A stretch of 64,000 nt of DNA from DASXRU01 sp033856235 (GTDB taxonomy: Bacteria > Acidobacteriota > Blastocatellia > Pyrinomonadales > Pyrinomonadaceae). The DNA lies in assembly GCA_033856235.1 (NCBI GenBank), contig JAWVFI010000032.1, positions 38,691-102,690 on the forward strand. The letters are read 5' to 3'. Below are positions 25,305 to 34,626 of the stretch, one piece after another; the stretch's first letter is position 1, and every line of letters begins with the position of its first letter. Both the position numbers and the translations under genes were made by a program. The notes under the pieces are model-generated. The model ran no database searches, was not told where the DNA came from, and was given only the letters and a program-made list of their open reading frames with translations.

Positions 25305-26324
25305 TTACAAGGTTTTTGCTGAGGAAAAGGGATCAGATGAATCCTGGCGTTGCCAGGCGACCCGGTACCTGGCAGTCAGAGCCAGGCCGAGGCTAATTAT
25401 CAGCAGGCTGCCAAAGACAATCGGCCATACGTAGGGCAGCGATGAAAGGACGATCCAGAAGCTAACGCCGAGGAGCAGCGCAATCGACTCTGATTGCGCC
25501 TGACGGGAAAGGAAGCGGCGCTGCAACCAGCGTCCGGTTGCCGCGAAAACGACGACGCGGCCGAAGAGAGTGGCCACAATTAATAAAAGCAGCGCCAATA
25601 TTCCTACCAGCACCCCGACTGGCGTCGGCAACAGCCATAGACAAAGTAGGCATCCGGGCACAATAACGACAGCCCCCAACAGACCAATGAGGGCCACGCG
25701 TAAACTCGTCAATTGCAATCGGGCCATGGCGCGACTAACGGTGCTGGGCATAGCGGCCGTGATAGCGAGGGAAACCACAAACCAAAACAGAATCACCAGC
25801 AGTCGCCAACCAAGGAAACTTGCGGATAGCCTGGGCGATAGCAGTGTCGCCGGCTCGCGCATCATTTTCCGTAGTTGGTCCTCATAGCCGGCGTACATGA
25901 TGGTCGCCTTTTGCGGATCGCGTCCGGGCGCCGCCTTGCCATGATGATAAGAGCCGCCAATAACAATCACGTCACCACCGATGCGGGAACCCTCACGCTG
26001 GATAATCGATCCGCCGACCGCGGCCACGTCGCCCGCGACCGTTCCTTCGACGAACACATCGCCACCGAACGCAATCGCTCCCTGGACGTTGCCGGTGATC
26101 TTCAGCGATCTTCCCATGCCAAAGACGGTGCCATCATTATTCCCCGCGATCACCAGGGCGGCAGGGTCGTCATGAGGCTGAACCGGATTCTCCTGGGCCA
26201 CGATGACGCCCACCGCCAGCAGCAAGAGTAAGACCACCGCAGCAATCTTTAAGACAGGGGTTAATCTAAACGGGTTGGCGAAGGGGTGGAAGCAGGATGG
26301 GAACCCGGCTTCATTCACGATCAT
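25305..26324 (-). CDS. Bactofilin-like membrane protein
   Basis: A 339-aa membrane protein. After an N-terminal hydrophobic segment (about 24-44) comes a region of short regular beta turns (ITGNVQGAIAFGGDVFVEGTVAGDVAAVGG, given here as positions about 76-105) that fits the polymer-forming beta-helix of bactofilins. The C-terminal half contains four to five hydrophobic helices between about 165 and 325. The combination of a bactofilin-type domain with a polytopic membrane domain is seen in proteins encoded near ECF sigma/anti-sigma pairs. It is the third gene of the sigma-anti-sigma run, starting 31 bases after the anti-sigma stop, and may be an envelope-stress or shape component. The exact start is uncertain. 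Confidence 0.78.
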   Translation of the reverse strand: MIVNEAGFPSCFHPFANPFRLTPVLKIAAVVLLLLLAVGVIVAQENPVQPHDDPAALVIAGNNDGTVFGMGRSLKITGNVQGAIAFGGDVFVEGTVAGDVAAVGGSIIQREGSRIGGDVIVIGGSYHHGKAAPGRDPQKATIMYAGYEDQLRKMMREPATLLSPRLSASFLGWRLLVILFWFVVSLAITAAMPSTVSRAMARLQLTSLRVALIGLLGAVVIVPGCLLCLWLLPTPVGVLVGILALLLLIVATLFGRVVVFAATGRWLQRRFLSRQAQSESIALLLGVSFWIVLSSLPYVWPIVFGSLLIISLGLALTARYRVAWQRQDSSDPFSSAKTL

Positions 26325-26354
26325 TGACGGCGAAAAGTGGATGACGCGTGACCT

Positions 26355-26933
26355 CTATTCCACGATTTCAGCGCGATGGTAGCGGGCAATCAGACGCGGG
26401 AGTAAAGCGAGAGCGGTCGCGAACAGCAGCAGAATGAAGAAGCCCAGCAGGCGCGATTCAAGAACAAAGCTGCGAGTTAGAATGCGCAGAATTACAGCCA
26501 GCCCGACGCCGGCCTGATAGGCAGCATCCCAGAAAAAGTTAACGAAGCTCCGGACGAAGCGCGCCGTGGTTCGCACCGGCCCCAACACGGATTCGCCTGA
26601 CGAAGTTCCCAGCAGGGCAAAAGCGGCCACAGCCAGAATCAGAATAACGCGCAGCGCCTGCCATCGTTCGGAACCGTTGCGCATGCCGCGCATATCAGTC
26701 TCCGCATGGGCCGCGACGACCTGGGCAAAGTTTCGCGGCAACTCCACTTCACGTTCGCTGCGGAAGGCCGCGTCCAGGGTACAGAGCAATTGCCTTTGTC
26801 TCAGCAACTGTCCCGCGCATTCGTCACAAGCGGCGAGGTGCCGCTCAAACGAATCCCGTTCGCTGACCTCCAGCTCGCCATCCACGTAGGCGGCGACGTC
26901 TTCGGTCCGGCATGGCTGTGTGTCAGTGATCAT
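26355..26933 (-). CDS. Anti-sigma factor with zinc finger (RsiW-like)
   Basis: A 192-aa membrane-bound anti-sigma factor that should bind the ECF sigma encoded 21 bases upstream. The N-terminal ZAS domain shows the H-x3-C-x2-C signature in RHLAACDECAG (about 31-41), preceded by the VAAYVDGELEVSER helix. A first transmembrane segment lies at about 93-108, and further hydrophobic segments at about 135-150 and 160-180, more than the single span of classic RsiW. It likely holds the sigma factor inactive at the membrane until an envelope signal releases it. Confidence 0.9.
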   Translation of the reverse strand: MITDTQPCRTEDVAAYVDGELEVSERDSFERHLAACDECAGQLLRQRQLLCTLDAAFRSEREVELPRNFAQVVAAHAETDMRGMRNGSERWQALRVILILAVAAFALLGTSSGESVLGPVRTTARFVRSFVNFFWDAAYQAGVGLAVILRILTRSFVLESRLLGFFILLLFATALALLPRLIARYHRAEIVE

Positions 26934-26954
26934 CGCGCTGCCAGGTTTTAAGGA

Positions 26955-27563
26955 TCAGTTCCCGGTAATGCCACGTTGGAGGAATTGCTGGCGCATGACT
27001 TCGCGCGCGCGAAACAAACGGTTCTTTACGGTGCCCAGCGGCAGTCCCGTTACCTCGACTATTTCGTCGTAACTGAGATCGTGCGAATGTCGCAGCAGGA
27101 TTAACTCGCGATAGGGCGTCGGCAGTTTTTGCACTACTGCCTCAATCTCAGCGCGGCGTTCTTTCTTCTCACTCTCCTGCTCCGGGGTCGGGCGGCCGCT
27201 ATCGATAGGAATCTCACGCTGCTCGGAATCGCCACTGACCAGGGCCTGCTCGCGCACGGCGTGGCGGCGCAGGTGATCCACTGCGGCGTTGTGGGCGATT
27301 TTATAAATCCAGGTGGAGAATTTGAATTCGGGACGATAGCGCGCCAGGGACCGGTAAACCTTAATAAAGACTTCCTGAGTCAAATCAAGGGCGACTTCGT
27401 AGTTGCCGACCATGCGATAGACGTAAGCGCTAATCGGCCGCTGGTACCGGCGCACCAGCTCTTCAAAGCCGTCTTCCCGACCGGCTATGGCGCTGGTGAC
27501 AAGCTCGCCGTCTCCCAGCGCACTGTAATTCTTCAATGAAATCGGGGGTGCAGTCATTTCCAT
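26955..27563 (-). CDS. ECF-type RNA polymerase sigma factor
   Basis: A sigma-70 family protein of about 202 aa. Region 2 (about 25-95) carries YRMVGNYEVALDLTQEVFIK and FSTWIYKIAHNAAVDHLRR; region 4 (about 145-198) carries LPTPYRELILLRH and the helix-turn-helix YDEIVEVTGLPLGTVKNRLF. It resembles the RpoE group. Starts at 27566, 27563 and 27557 are all possible; GGAG at 27571-27568 fits the last two. On the RNA the ribosome site follows a perfect 6-bp hairpin (27571-27586), which could affect translation. The downstream zinc-finger anti-sigma factor and bactofilin-like gene form its operon. Confidence 0.92.
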   Translation of the reverse strand: MEMTAPPISLKNYSALGDGELVTSAIAGREDGFEELVRRYQRPISAYVYRMVGNYEVALDLTQEVFIKVYRSLARYRPEFKFSTWIYKIAHNAAVDHLRRHAVREQALVSGDSEQREIPIDSGRPTPEQESEKKERRAEIEAVVQKLPTPYRELILLRHSHDLSYDEIVEVTGLPLGTVKNRLFRAREVMRQQFLQRGITGN

Positions 27564-27692
27564 CATGCTCCCGTGGTACGCCACGGGATTGGCAAAAGTT
27601 TCAAGTAGGACAGGCATTCCTGCCTATCCAGCCTTACGGCGCTGAACAATACAAAGCAAGAATGCGCCTGCAACCAAAGCCAGGCAAGCTCT

Positions 27693-28637
27693 TTACGACC
27701 ATGCCAACGTCGCCAGGCCCGCAGGTGCGGCAATCCTATCGAAGCTAAGTTCTCCCGGTGGCAACGTCAGACCCACATCGGCGGCGCCCAGAGGGCGAAT
27801 ATTGGTTTCCAGCGTTTCGTTCACAATATCGGTGACTCGCTGCTTGCTCAAGCTATCCCCTACTACCAAGAGCCGCTCAATAGCGGCCGCTTCGTCGGGA
27901 GCCCCGGCTCCGCGATCTCTGTAGAAGAGCAGCACGCGATAGAGTTCATCGTCGCAATCGTCCGGCTCGCACAAAACCGAGCGCAAGATCAGCGGCTGGT
28001 TATCACGCAACAATACTGAAGTGAATCCCTGGTCATGAGACGTCAGCAGCAATGCATCTCCGCGATGACCGTTTCGCACCAGCCAGCGCTCCTCGCCGAC
28101 GTGCCGGGGCAGAACCAGGCCGGCGGTCCAACCCAAAGCCTTGAAGACGGACTCGTATTCCTGCAATACCGCCAACCGCACGCCCGTCGCCAAATAGCGG
28201 GCTCTTCCCTGCGCATCTGGTGTTAATGGCTCGCGCGCCACGCGAAGTTCATTGGCCGGCACACCAAAGCCCCGCTCAATCTTCCATTGTAGGACTTCTT
28301 CCAACTCGCGGCGCGACGCTACGGCGCTCTCGAGACTCAGAATCACCGTGCGGGCCGCCGCTTCAGGGAGCGCGACAGACCACTTGCGCTGGCGCAGCAA
28401 GCCTGCGTTTGTCGCCAGGTCGGACAGCGCCTCCACCAGCGCGGCCGGATTTGTGACGTTCTGCTCGTCGAACCCGGGAGTGATCAGATCAGGTCCCAGC
28501 GCAACCGTCGCCGCGCGCCGCAAGGCAAACCCGTTCCGAGTTCGTTCCAGTTGGACCACTGCGGCTGAGTCGCTCTCAAGGCCCAACGCCACGGCCGGAA
28601 AGCGAGGAGTAATAAGTCTGGTAAAAGGGCTGGGCAT
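27693..28637 (-). CDS. PilM-like actin-fold pilus assembly protein
   Basis: A 314-aa protein that looks like PilM, the actin-like cytoplasmic platform of type IV pili, or its type II secretion relative GspL. Visible are the opening strand AVALGLESDSAAVVQLE (about 16-32), the VALPEAAARTVILSLE region (about 88-103), the ELEEVLQWKIER helix and a later LLVVGDSLS strand. The expected PilN and PilO partners do not follow; the next gene downstream is the sigma factor. It is last in the gspF-E-D-G-G run, about 97 bases from the second pseudopilin, with a paired-hairpin repeat between them. The assignment rests on the pattern and context. Confidence 0.72.
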   Translation of the reverse strand: MPSPFTRLITPRFPAVALGLESDSAAVVQLERTRNGFALRRAATVALGPDLITPGFDEQNVTNPAALVEALSDLATNAGLLRQRKWSVALPEAAARTVILSLESAVASRRELEEVLQWKIERGFGVPANELRVAREPLTPDAQGRARYLATGVRLAVLQEYESVFKALGWTAGLVLPRHVGEERWLVRNGHRGDALLLTSHDQGFTSVLLRDNQPLILRSVLCEPDDCDDELYRVLLFYRDRGAGAPDEAAAIERLLVVGDSLSKQRVTDIVNETLETNIRPLGAADVGLTLPPGELSFDRIAAPAGLATLAWS

Positions 28638-28661
28638 ATTTCTCGATTTGATCGGTGGAAC

Positions 28662-28716
28662 AGACTTCAGTCTCTGATGGCTGTGGTGGTGGCCGAAGCG
28701 CAGACTAAAATCTGTG
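28662..28716. repeat. Paired hairpin repeat (TTCAG family)
   Basis: AGACTTCAGTCT at 28662-28673 and CAGACTAAAATCTGTG at 28701-28716, separated by 27 bases in the gap between the pilM-like gene and the second pseudopilin. Same design as the elements at 17337-17466 and 48562-48632: short variable stems, constant centre. Confidence 0.6.
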
Positions 28717-28734
28717 CTACCTGGCGGGAGGGCT

Positions 28735-29208
28735 TTACCACTCGTTATAAGGCTTACTGTTCGTGCCCATATCAGTAGACCGGCTGTGAACTTCGACGAT
28801 GCCGCTGCCTCCGTCCGTGGCGCCCGGATCCTCGCCGGTTATCACGTCCCATTCCGCCTCCTGAGTGATCGGGTCAACGGGGATTTCGCGCAAGTATTTT
28901 TCAGCGACCAGTTCTTCCAGTGACTGCGGCAACTTCCCTTTATCAGCGGCAAACTGATCGAGCATCTTTCGCATTTGGTAAAGGTCATCGCGCAGCACAG
29001 TCTCGCGCGTATGGACGATGGTCTTTTGAAACTGGGGCAAGGCGACCGCTGCCAGGATAATGATGATCGAGATTACGATCATTAACTCCAGCAGGGTGAA
29101 GCCTTTCGCTTGCGGATTGCGGATGGCGGATTGCGGATTGAAATCCGAACCGCACCCTCTTAAATCCGAATTCCGAATTCCGAATTCCGAAATGGGCTTA
29201 CCAGTCAC
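28735..29208 (-). CDS. Type II secretion/type IV pilin-like pseudopilin, second copy
   Basis: GspG-like pseudopilin, 157 aa. The prepilin peptidase site is KG|FTLLELMIV at about residue 36-37, followed by the hydrophobic N-terminal helix (to about 60) and a globular domain with IPVDPITQEAEWDV typical of GspG. The GTG at 29208 has GGGGAG 8 bases before it and overlaps the preceding gene by 11 bases. The 36-residue leader is unusually long and is encoded by a heptad repeat array, giving ISEFGIRNSD and NPQSAIRNPQ. The processed pseudopilin would not contain it, so the repeat is tolerated. Confidence 0.9.
   Translation of the reverse strand: MTGKPISEFGIRNSDLRGCGSDFNPQSAIRNPQAKGFTLLELMIVISIIIILAAVALPQFQKTIVHTRETVLRDDLYQMRKMLDQFAADKGKLPQSLEELVAEKYLREIPVDPITQEAEWDVITGEDPGATDGGSGIVEVHSRSTDMGTNSKPYNEW
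29104..29192. repeat. Heptad array inside the pseudopilin leader
   Basis: On the minus strand CGGAATT repeated three times, then CGGATTT, a short spacer, and the inverted set CAATCCG CAATCCG CCATCCG CAATCCG. Period 7. The array is translated as the prepilin leader of the gene at 29208. Confidence 0.85.
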
Positions 29209-29911
29209 TGTACTTCTCCCCGTTCAAGGCAGTGCCGGTTGCCTTGGAACGCACGTCAAACACATTCACATTGTCCCAGGACGTATCATCGACAGCCTGG
29301 TAGCAGGACCGAAATTCCCACTCAGCTTTTCCGGTTATCGGATCGATAGGTATCGAGCGCAGGTAGTGTTTCTTTTTTGCCGTTTGCTGCGCGCTGCCAA
29401 CGTCCGTGGCATTTACCCGCAGGTCGCCGCGCCCTCCCATCAGGCCGCTCGCGAACGGCATGACATCAACGCCATCCACCATGACTTCCAAATTGGGAGG
29501 ATAGCGGTCCGAGTTATCCACTGTGAAGATTGTTTGATCGCTGATGTAAACCCTGACACGCGGATCCAGCGCCTGCGGGTTCTGGTTAGGATTCGCCTGC
29601 TGGTTCTGCCCGGGAGGGGGTTGCTGCGCAGTCAGTGGCGCCGCGACGGCCTCGCGATGGAATTGATCGATGGCAATGCGCATCTCGCGCAAGGTATCGC
29701 GGAGTTGCTGTTCCTTCTGACGTTGGACCGAAACCTTCACCAGCGGAACGGCCCCCAGCGTGAGGATCGACAAGACGGTGACCGTAATGACGAGTTCGAG
29801 CAGCGTGAATCCAGCAAGCGACCGGCCTCCACGGGATTGGGACCATGCCCGCGCAAGCCAAGGCTGCTTAACTAATGTTGACCGTTGCGGAGTGCTCGCT
29901 TTCTGCTTCAC
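29198..29911 (-). CDS. GspG-like pseudopilin, first copy
   Basis: A 237-aa pseudopilin. After a basic leader the cleavage site is AG|FTLLELVITV at about 34-35, with a hydrophobic helix to about 58. A Gln/Pro/Asn-rich insert (about 97-116) and the GspG-like PIDPITGKAEWEF (about 187-200) follow. The start is a GTG that overlaps the secretin stop codon as GTGA. Together with the second pseudopilin it would form the short periplasmic pseudopilus. The pair are distant paralogues: the core motifs are the same, the lengths differ. Confidence 0.9.
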   Translation of the reverse strand: MKQKASTPQRSTLVKQPWLARAWSQSRGGRSLAGFTLLELVITVTVLSILTLGAVPLVKVSVQRQKEQQLRDTLREMRIAIDQFHREAVAAPLTAQQPPPGQNQQANPNQNPQALDPRVRVYISDQTIFTVDNSDRYPPNLEVMVDGVDVMPFASGLMGGRGDLRVNATDVGSAQQTAKKKHYLRSIPIDPITGKAEWEFRSCYQAVDDTSWDNVNVFDVRSKATGTALNGEKYSDW

Positions 29912-32631
29912 TGCTTCACCGTTACTCTGGCTTGTCCTAATTGCAACACCAGGCTACCGCCATCCGCGGCCACCAAATGCACGTTTCCAGTGTCGAAGGC
30001 GAACGCGCTTTCCCCGGCGCTCACAGCTTCAAAATCTATTTTCAGCAATGAGCCTTCGCCGTTCATGGGAATCGTACCGACCCCGGGCGTGATCGACACG
30101 AGGATCAATCCTTTATCATCGATCGTCCTGGTGATCGTCGGAGAATTGAGCGAACCGCTGAACAATGAGCCGGCGCCGATGCTCGTAATCTTGATCACGC
30201 GAGGATCGAATCGCAGCGCAATCACAGCCATACCGAGTGACGCTTCTGACTTCAAATCGACAGACAGCGATTGCTTCGCACCCGTGCGGAGTTCCTGAGA
30301 CTCCGGCGTCAGACCAAGCCCCACGATTCGTTTCGCGGCTTCGGTACCGGCGTCCGCCTTTAGCTCTACTTCGCCTGCCAGAGCAAGAATTGCCGGAGCA
30401 AGGTTCTGGGCCATCGGAGTTAACGATGGAGTTTGTTTAGCACCCGCCGGTGTGGATGAGGTGGACGCACTCTGACTGCTTAGATTCCGCAACGGCGATT
30501 GAATCTCCCCAGGTCGCTGAACGTAAGCCGGCGTAGTCACTGAGGTGTCGATAGGGGTTGGCATGTTAGCCGCGAGATCCTTCTTTTCCGCCGGAACTAC
30601 CGCGGGAATTGATGCCGGCTTCACCGTTGTCGCCTGGCTGGTCGCCGGCCCATTCGTGGTCGCTACTGCGGTATTTGTCGCGAGGGCTTTGGGCGCTGCG
30701 ATGTACCCGGGACCAGGCTCTGCATCCGGCAATTGAACCACCACGTTTGTCGGCACCTGCCGCGCGGCAACGCGGGCGGCGGCGATCTCGGCTAGACGAT
30801 CCTCGTTATCCGTCTCGCGCAGCATCGCTTCCAATGATCCCGTGGTCGGCGATGACAAAGTTCCACTGGGGCGCATCTGTTCATCCCGCGGGGTCACGGC
30901 CGGCGCGCGCAGCACTCGCGGTGTGACTGCAATCACGATATCCACGCGGCGATTGTCCTTGGTCGGGGCGGTGAACAACCGGCCCAGCACCGGGATCAGC
31001 CCGAGCAGCGGCAAACCCTTGCGGCCGTTTGACTGAACATCCTGGGCCACGCTGGCCAAAAGCATCGTGCGATTGTTCTGTACCCGCGCGGTGCCGGTGA
31101 TGGTGCGCTCGGTGAATGTTGGGGTCAGGGTGCTCGCTCCGAGCACGTCTTTGGACTCGATCTTCATTTTGACCTGGACGTCGAGGTTGGGAAATACCTG
31201 GGGCGTAAAACTCAAGGTCAAGCCGGTAGGTTCGTAGTTAATGACCGGAAAGCCGCCGGTGGGAAAACCGTTGTTCGTAGTTCCCGTTCCCGTTCCCGTT
31301 TGCACGCCAAAAGGATAAGCCTGCGCCGTCTGCACTGGGACGCGCTGTCCGATGCGCGCGGTGGACTCCTCGCCGGTAAATGCATGCACCTGCGTGGAAG
31401 CGATGAGCCTCGTGTTGTTCTTGGTCTGCAATGCCTGAAGACTGGATGCCGGGAGAATCAGCGCGGCTCCGAAAGCAGCAGGAAGAGACGCGCCTGCTGC
31501 GCCGGTAAATACTCGGGACAGACCGTTGAAGGTCGCTGCCGATGAAGTGTTCCCACCAAGCGTAACGAGAGTCTTGTCGTCGCCGAGTTGATTGCCAAAC
31601 TGCATAAAGTCAGAACTGGAAACTTCGTAGATGTTCACATCCATCACGACTTCCGCGCGGTCCTTATCAATGCTCGTCAGCAGTTCGCCAATCAGCCTAA
31701 CGTTCTCCGCTGTGTCCCGCACCGTCAAACTGTTGGTGGCCTCATCCGGAACCACGATAGTTTGCGGACGACCTACTGACGCGGGAATGGCCGCCGTCAG
31801 GATGCGCTGAGCGTCGGCAGGCTTCATGTTTGCAAGATAAAAAGTGCGCAGGACCAACTGCTGATACTGGGCCCGCCGCGTTTGATCGGCCACCAGCACG
31901 GTACGCCGGCTTAGTTTTTGAAAGAACAGCGTCTCTTGCAAAAACACATAGTCCAAGGCCTGGGCCGTAGTTACGTCATGCAGCGTGATGTCGATGGTGC
32001 GTGGCTGGGCAAACGAGGTTCGATCGAAAATGACGTTTAGATTAAGTTGCTCAGCCATCGTGCGGATGAAGGCTTTCAGATCGCCGCTATAAATTACCGA
32101 GCGCAACACTTCACTGCGCGCCGGCGGCACAATCGGTTCCTGGCCAACTGCTCGCATAGTCGATCCGGATGAGGGCGAGCCACCAGCCTCGTCTTCGGGT
32201 GCCGGAGCACTCTTGCCGTCAGCCGTGGTTCCCGTGCCACCGTCCTTGACGCTTTGCAGGCGGAGCATGCGCTCCATTTCCGAAACCGCCAGTTGGTTCA
32301 CAGGGTCATAGGCAAATGCCTGGCGGAAAGCGTTATACCCTCCCAGATAGTCTCTTTGTTCAGCCAGGGCGCGTCCCTGCGTCATGAAACTCTGCGAGGC
32401 ATTGAACATGGACCGCCGGTAATGAAGTTGATACTCCACGTTGGAGGGATCGGCCGCTACGGCCAGCGTGAACTCTTGCGCCGCTTTCTCCCACTGCTGC
32501 GCCTTCTCGAATTCCATGCCTTTCTTGAAATGGCCGTTGCCCTTTTTGCCCAGCGCCATTACCGGCGCGGATAGCATGCAGGCGACCACCAGCAAAGCAA
32601 AGATGGTGCGAAGGTTGACTCTTGATTTCAT
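29908..32631 (-). CDS. Secretin (GspD/PilQ-like) with cohesin-like C-terminus
   Basis: Outer-membrane secretin of 907 aa. Signal peptide 1-26 (ends VMALG), tetratricopeptide-like repeats at about 30-110, an STN/N0-type domain at about 180-250, secretin N modules (about 260-345), and the secretin core (about 390-590) with VPVQTAQAYPFG, GLTLSFTPQVF and the KGLPLLGLIPVLGRLF signature. After a Pro/Thr/Ala-rich linker, the last 150 residues are a beta-sandwich resembling cohesin domains (SVDLKSEASLGMAVIALRFDP), as found in several acidobacterial GspD proteins. The ATG at 32631 with AAGGGAG is preferred over the frame start at 32766. It follows gspE by 171 bases. Confidence 0.92.
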   Translation of the reverse strand: MKSRVNLRTIFALLVVACMLSAPVMALGKKGNGHFKKGMEFEKAQQWEKAAQEFTLAVAADPSNVEYQLHYRRSMFNASQSFMTQGRALAEQRDYLGGYNAFRQAFAYDPVNQLAVSEMERMLRLQSVKDGGTGTTADGKSAPAPEDEAGGSPSSGSTMRAVGQEPIVPPARSEVLRSVIYSGDLKAFIRTMAEQLNLNVIFDRTSFAQPRTIDITLHDVTTAQALDYVFLQETLFFQKLSRRTVLVADQTRRAQYQQLVLRTFYLANMKPADAQRILTAAIPASVGRPQTIVVPDEATNSLTVRDTAENVRLIGELLTSIDKDRAEVVMDVNIYEVSSSDFMQFGNQLGDDKTLVTLGGNTSSAATFNGLSRVFTGAAGASLPAAFGAALILPASSLQALQTKNNTRLIASTQVHAFTGEESTARIGQRVPVQTAQAYPFGVQTGTGTGTTNNGFPTGGFPVINYEPTGLTLSFTPQVFPNLDVQVKMKIESKDVLGASTLTPTFTERTITGTARVQNNRTMLLASVAQDVQSNGRKGLPLLGLIPVLGRLFTAPTKDNRRVDIVIAVTPRVLRAPAVTPRDEQMRPSGTLSSPTTGSLEAMLRETDNEDRLAEIAAARVAARQVPTNVVVQLPDAEPGPGYIAAPKALATNTAVATTNGPATSQATTVKPASIPAVVPAEKKDLAANMPTPIDTSVTTPAYVQRPGEIQSPLRNLSSQSASTSSTPAGAKQTPSLTPMAQNLAPAILALAGEVELKADAGTEAAKRIVGLGLTPESQELRTGAKQSLSVDLKSEASLGMAVIALRFDPRVIKITSIGAGSLFSGSLNSPTITRTIDDKGLILVSITPGVGTIPMNGEGSLLKIDFEAVSAGESAFAFDTGNVHLVAADGGSLVLQLGQARVTVKQ

Positions 32632-32802
32632 AGCAAACTCCCTTGGGATACGTAACGGTGCGCTGCGGACCGCGGCCCGCGCGGCTAGTCTTATCTGGTT
32701 ACACGCAATTCTATCGGAACGGTTCCGGCAAAGCCAAATACAGGCCCAGCACGCGCGAAGTCCCATAATAAATTTCAGGACTCATTCGATACCGGCGCGT
32801 GA

Positions 32803-34515
32803 TCACCGGGTCAGGTTTACTTCTTCAACGAAGGTCACGCGATTGATTTCGTGAAGCGTAGAAATGCCCGCGAAGACTTTTTTCAGTGCCGATTCGCGCA
32901 GGCTGGTCAAACCTTCAGCAGCTGCGGCTCGGCGCACCTCAGAGCCGGGCCGTCGCTCGACGATCATTTCGCGTATGTTGTCGCTCAAATCCAGCAGCTC
33001 ATGAATAGCGGTCCGGCCACGATAGCCGGTGTGATTGCAGGTGTCACAGCCGACATTAATGAAAAAGACGCGGCCCTTCTCCTCTTCCGGTCGCAACCCT
33101 GATTCGGCGAGTTCTGTATCACTGGGGCGATAGGCGCGTTTGCAGATAGGACAGAGCATGCGAATCAAACGTTGGGCCAACACACAATTCAAACTGGAAA
33201 CAAAGTTGTAGGGCTCAACCCCCATGTTTAGAAAACGGCCGATGACATCGATCACGTTGTTGGCGTGGACGGTCGTGAAAACCAGGTGGCCGGTCAGGGC
33301 TGATTGGATGGCAATTTGCGCGGTCTCAGTGTCGCGAATTTCGCCGACCATGATCTTGTCGGGATCGTGCCGCAGGATTGAGCGCAAACCGCGAGCGAAA
33401 GTCAGCCCCTTTTTTTCATTCACCGGGATTTGGGTTATGCCGTGCAACTGATATTCGACCGGATCTTCAATCGTCAGGATCTTATCTTCCTCGTTGCGAA
33501 TCTCGTTCAGCGCCGCGTAGAGCGTAGTGGTCTTACCGGAACCGGTCGGCCCGGTCACCAGGACCATGCCGTACGGTTCGGCGATGTACCGGCGAAACTT
33601 GCGCAGGTCGTCGTCGTTGAATCCGACTACATCCAGGCGCAATTCCTTGAACGCATCGTTAATCTGTTCTTTGTCCAGAATACGAATGACCGCATCTTCG
33701 CCATGCACCGTGGGCATGATCGAAACGCGAAAATCCACGTTGCGGCCCTTATAACGAACGCGGAAGCGTCCATCCTGCGGCACTCGTCGCTCGGCGATGT
33801 CCAATTCGGACATGACCTTAATACGGGAGATTAATCGCTGGTGGTATGCGAGATCGATCGGATCCACCTTGGCGTAAAGCGCGCCGTCGATGCGGAACTT
33901 GACCTGAACTTCCGTGTCGCGAGTTTCTATGTGAATGTCCGAAGCGCGCGATTCCATGGCGTTGAAAATAATCGTGTCAACCAACTTAATGATCGGCGAC
34001 ATCTCGGAGTCGGCTGCTGCCAGGCGATCAAGGTCGAGTACTTCCTCGCCCTGCTCCGTTTCGCGCACCAGTGAAATACGAAAGCCGGAGGTCGCCTCCT
34101 GCAACACTCGCTGGGTGGCATCGCCCTTGTGCAGCACCACATCGATGGCGCCCGCGGTCGCAATGTGCGCGACCAGTCGCGCGTGCAGCGCGTGGGCCAA
34201 TTCATCCAGGCGCTCGAGGTCGGTAGGATCCGCCATCGCGATGTGCAGGCGCTTGCCTTCGCGGCGCAGCGGCACGAATTGATGGCGCAGCATCAGGTCA
34301 ACGGGCAGTTCTCCCAGAAGCGAGTAGTCGATCGGCGAATCGCCGTTATGAGGCAGTAGATCAACATAAGGCAGCCGATAGCGGCGCGCCAGGTCCTTCG
34401 CCGCTAACACCTCCGGCGGCTCCTGATTCTCCGGCAGGGAAAAATCACCTTCGACCGCCAGGCCCGACTCGCTATCTATCGGGGAACTAATCTCTTCTTC
34501 AGTAAGTTGCTTCAT
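32803..34515 (-). CDS. Type II secretion/pilus assembly ATPase (GspE/PilB)
   Basis: Hexameric cytoplasmic ATPase, 570 aa, that drives pseudopilus assembly. A GspE/PilB N-terminal domain (about 35-135) precedes the catalytic part with Walker A GPTGSGKTTT (about 325-334), Asp-box LTIEDPVEY, Walker B IMVGEIRD and His-box LVFTTVHANN. The tetracysteine zinc site typical of GspE/PilB is CPIC (about 463-466) and CDTC (about 497-500). It lies 111 bases downstream of gspF and upstream of the secretin gene. GspE versus PilB cannot be told apart with certainty, since no major pilin gene is present here. Confidence 0.94.
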   Translation of the reverse strand: MKQLTEEEISSPIDSESGLAVEGDFSLPENQEPPEVLAAKDLARRYRLPYVDLLPHNGDSPIDYSLLGELPVDLMLRHQFVPLRREGKRLHIAMADPTDLERLDELAHALHARLVAHIATAGAIDVVLHKGDATQRVLQEATSGFRISLVRETEQGEEVLDLDRLAAADSEMSPIIKLVDTIIFNAMESRASDIHIETRDTEVQVKFRIDGALYAKVDPIDLAYHQRLISRIKVMSELDIAERRVPQDGRFRVRYKGRNVDFRVSIMPTVHGEDAVIRILDKEQINDAFKELRLDVVGFNDDDLRKFRRYIAEPYGMVLVTGPTGSGKTTTLYAALNEIRNEEDKILTIEDPVEYQLHGITQIPVNEKKGLTFARGLRSILRHDPDKIMVGEIRDTETAQIAIQSALTGHLVFTTVHANNVIDVIGRFLNMGVEPYNFVSSLNCVLAQRLIRMLCPICKRAYRPSDTELAESGLRPEEEKGRVFFINVGCDTCNHTGYRGRTAIHELLDLSDNIREMIVERRPGSEVRRAAAAEGLTSLRESALKKVFAGISTLHEINRVTFVEEVNLTR

Positions 34516-34626
34516 TACCTGTTTGAAAAGCGCCGTTCAGACGGAATCTACGAACTGATGAGATGCAGCAAAGCTCAGGATCATTGCCGCGGAGTTCAAA
34601 TTCATGGATCGAATGCTCATTTTCTT

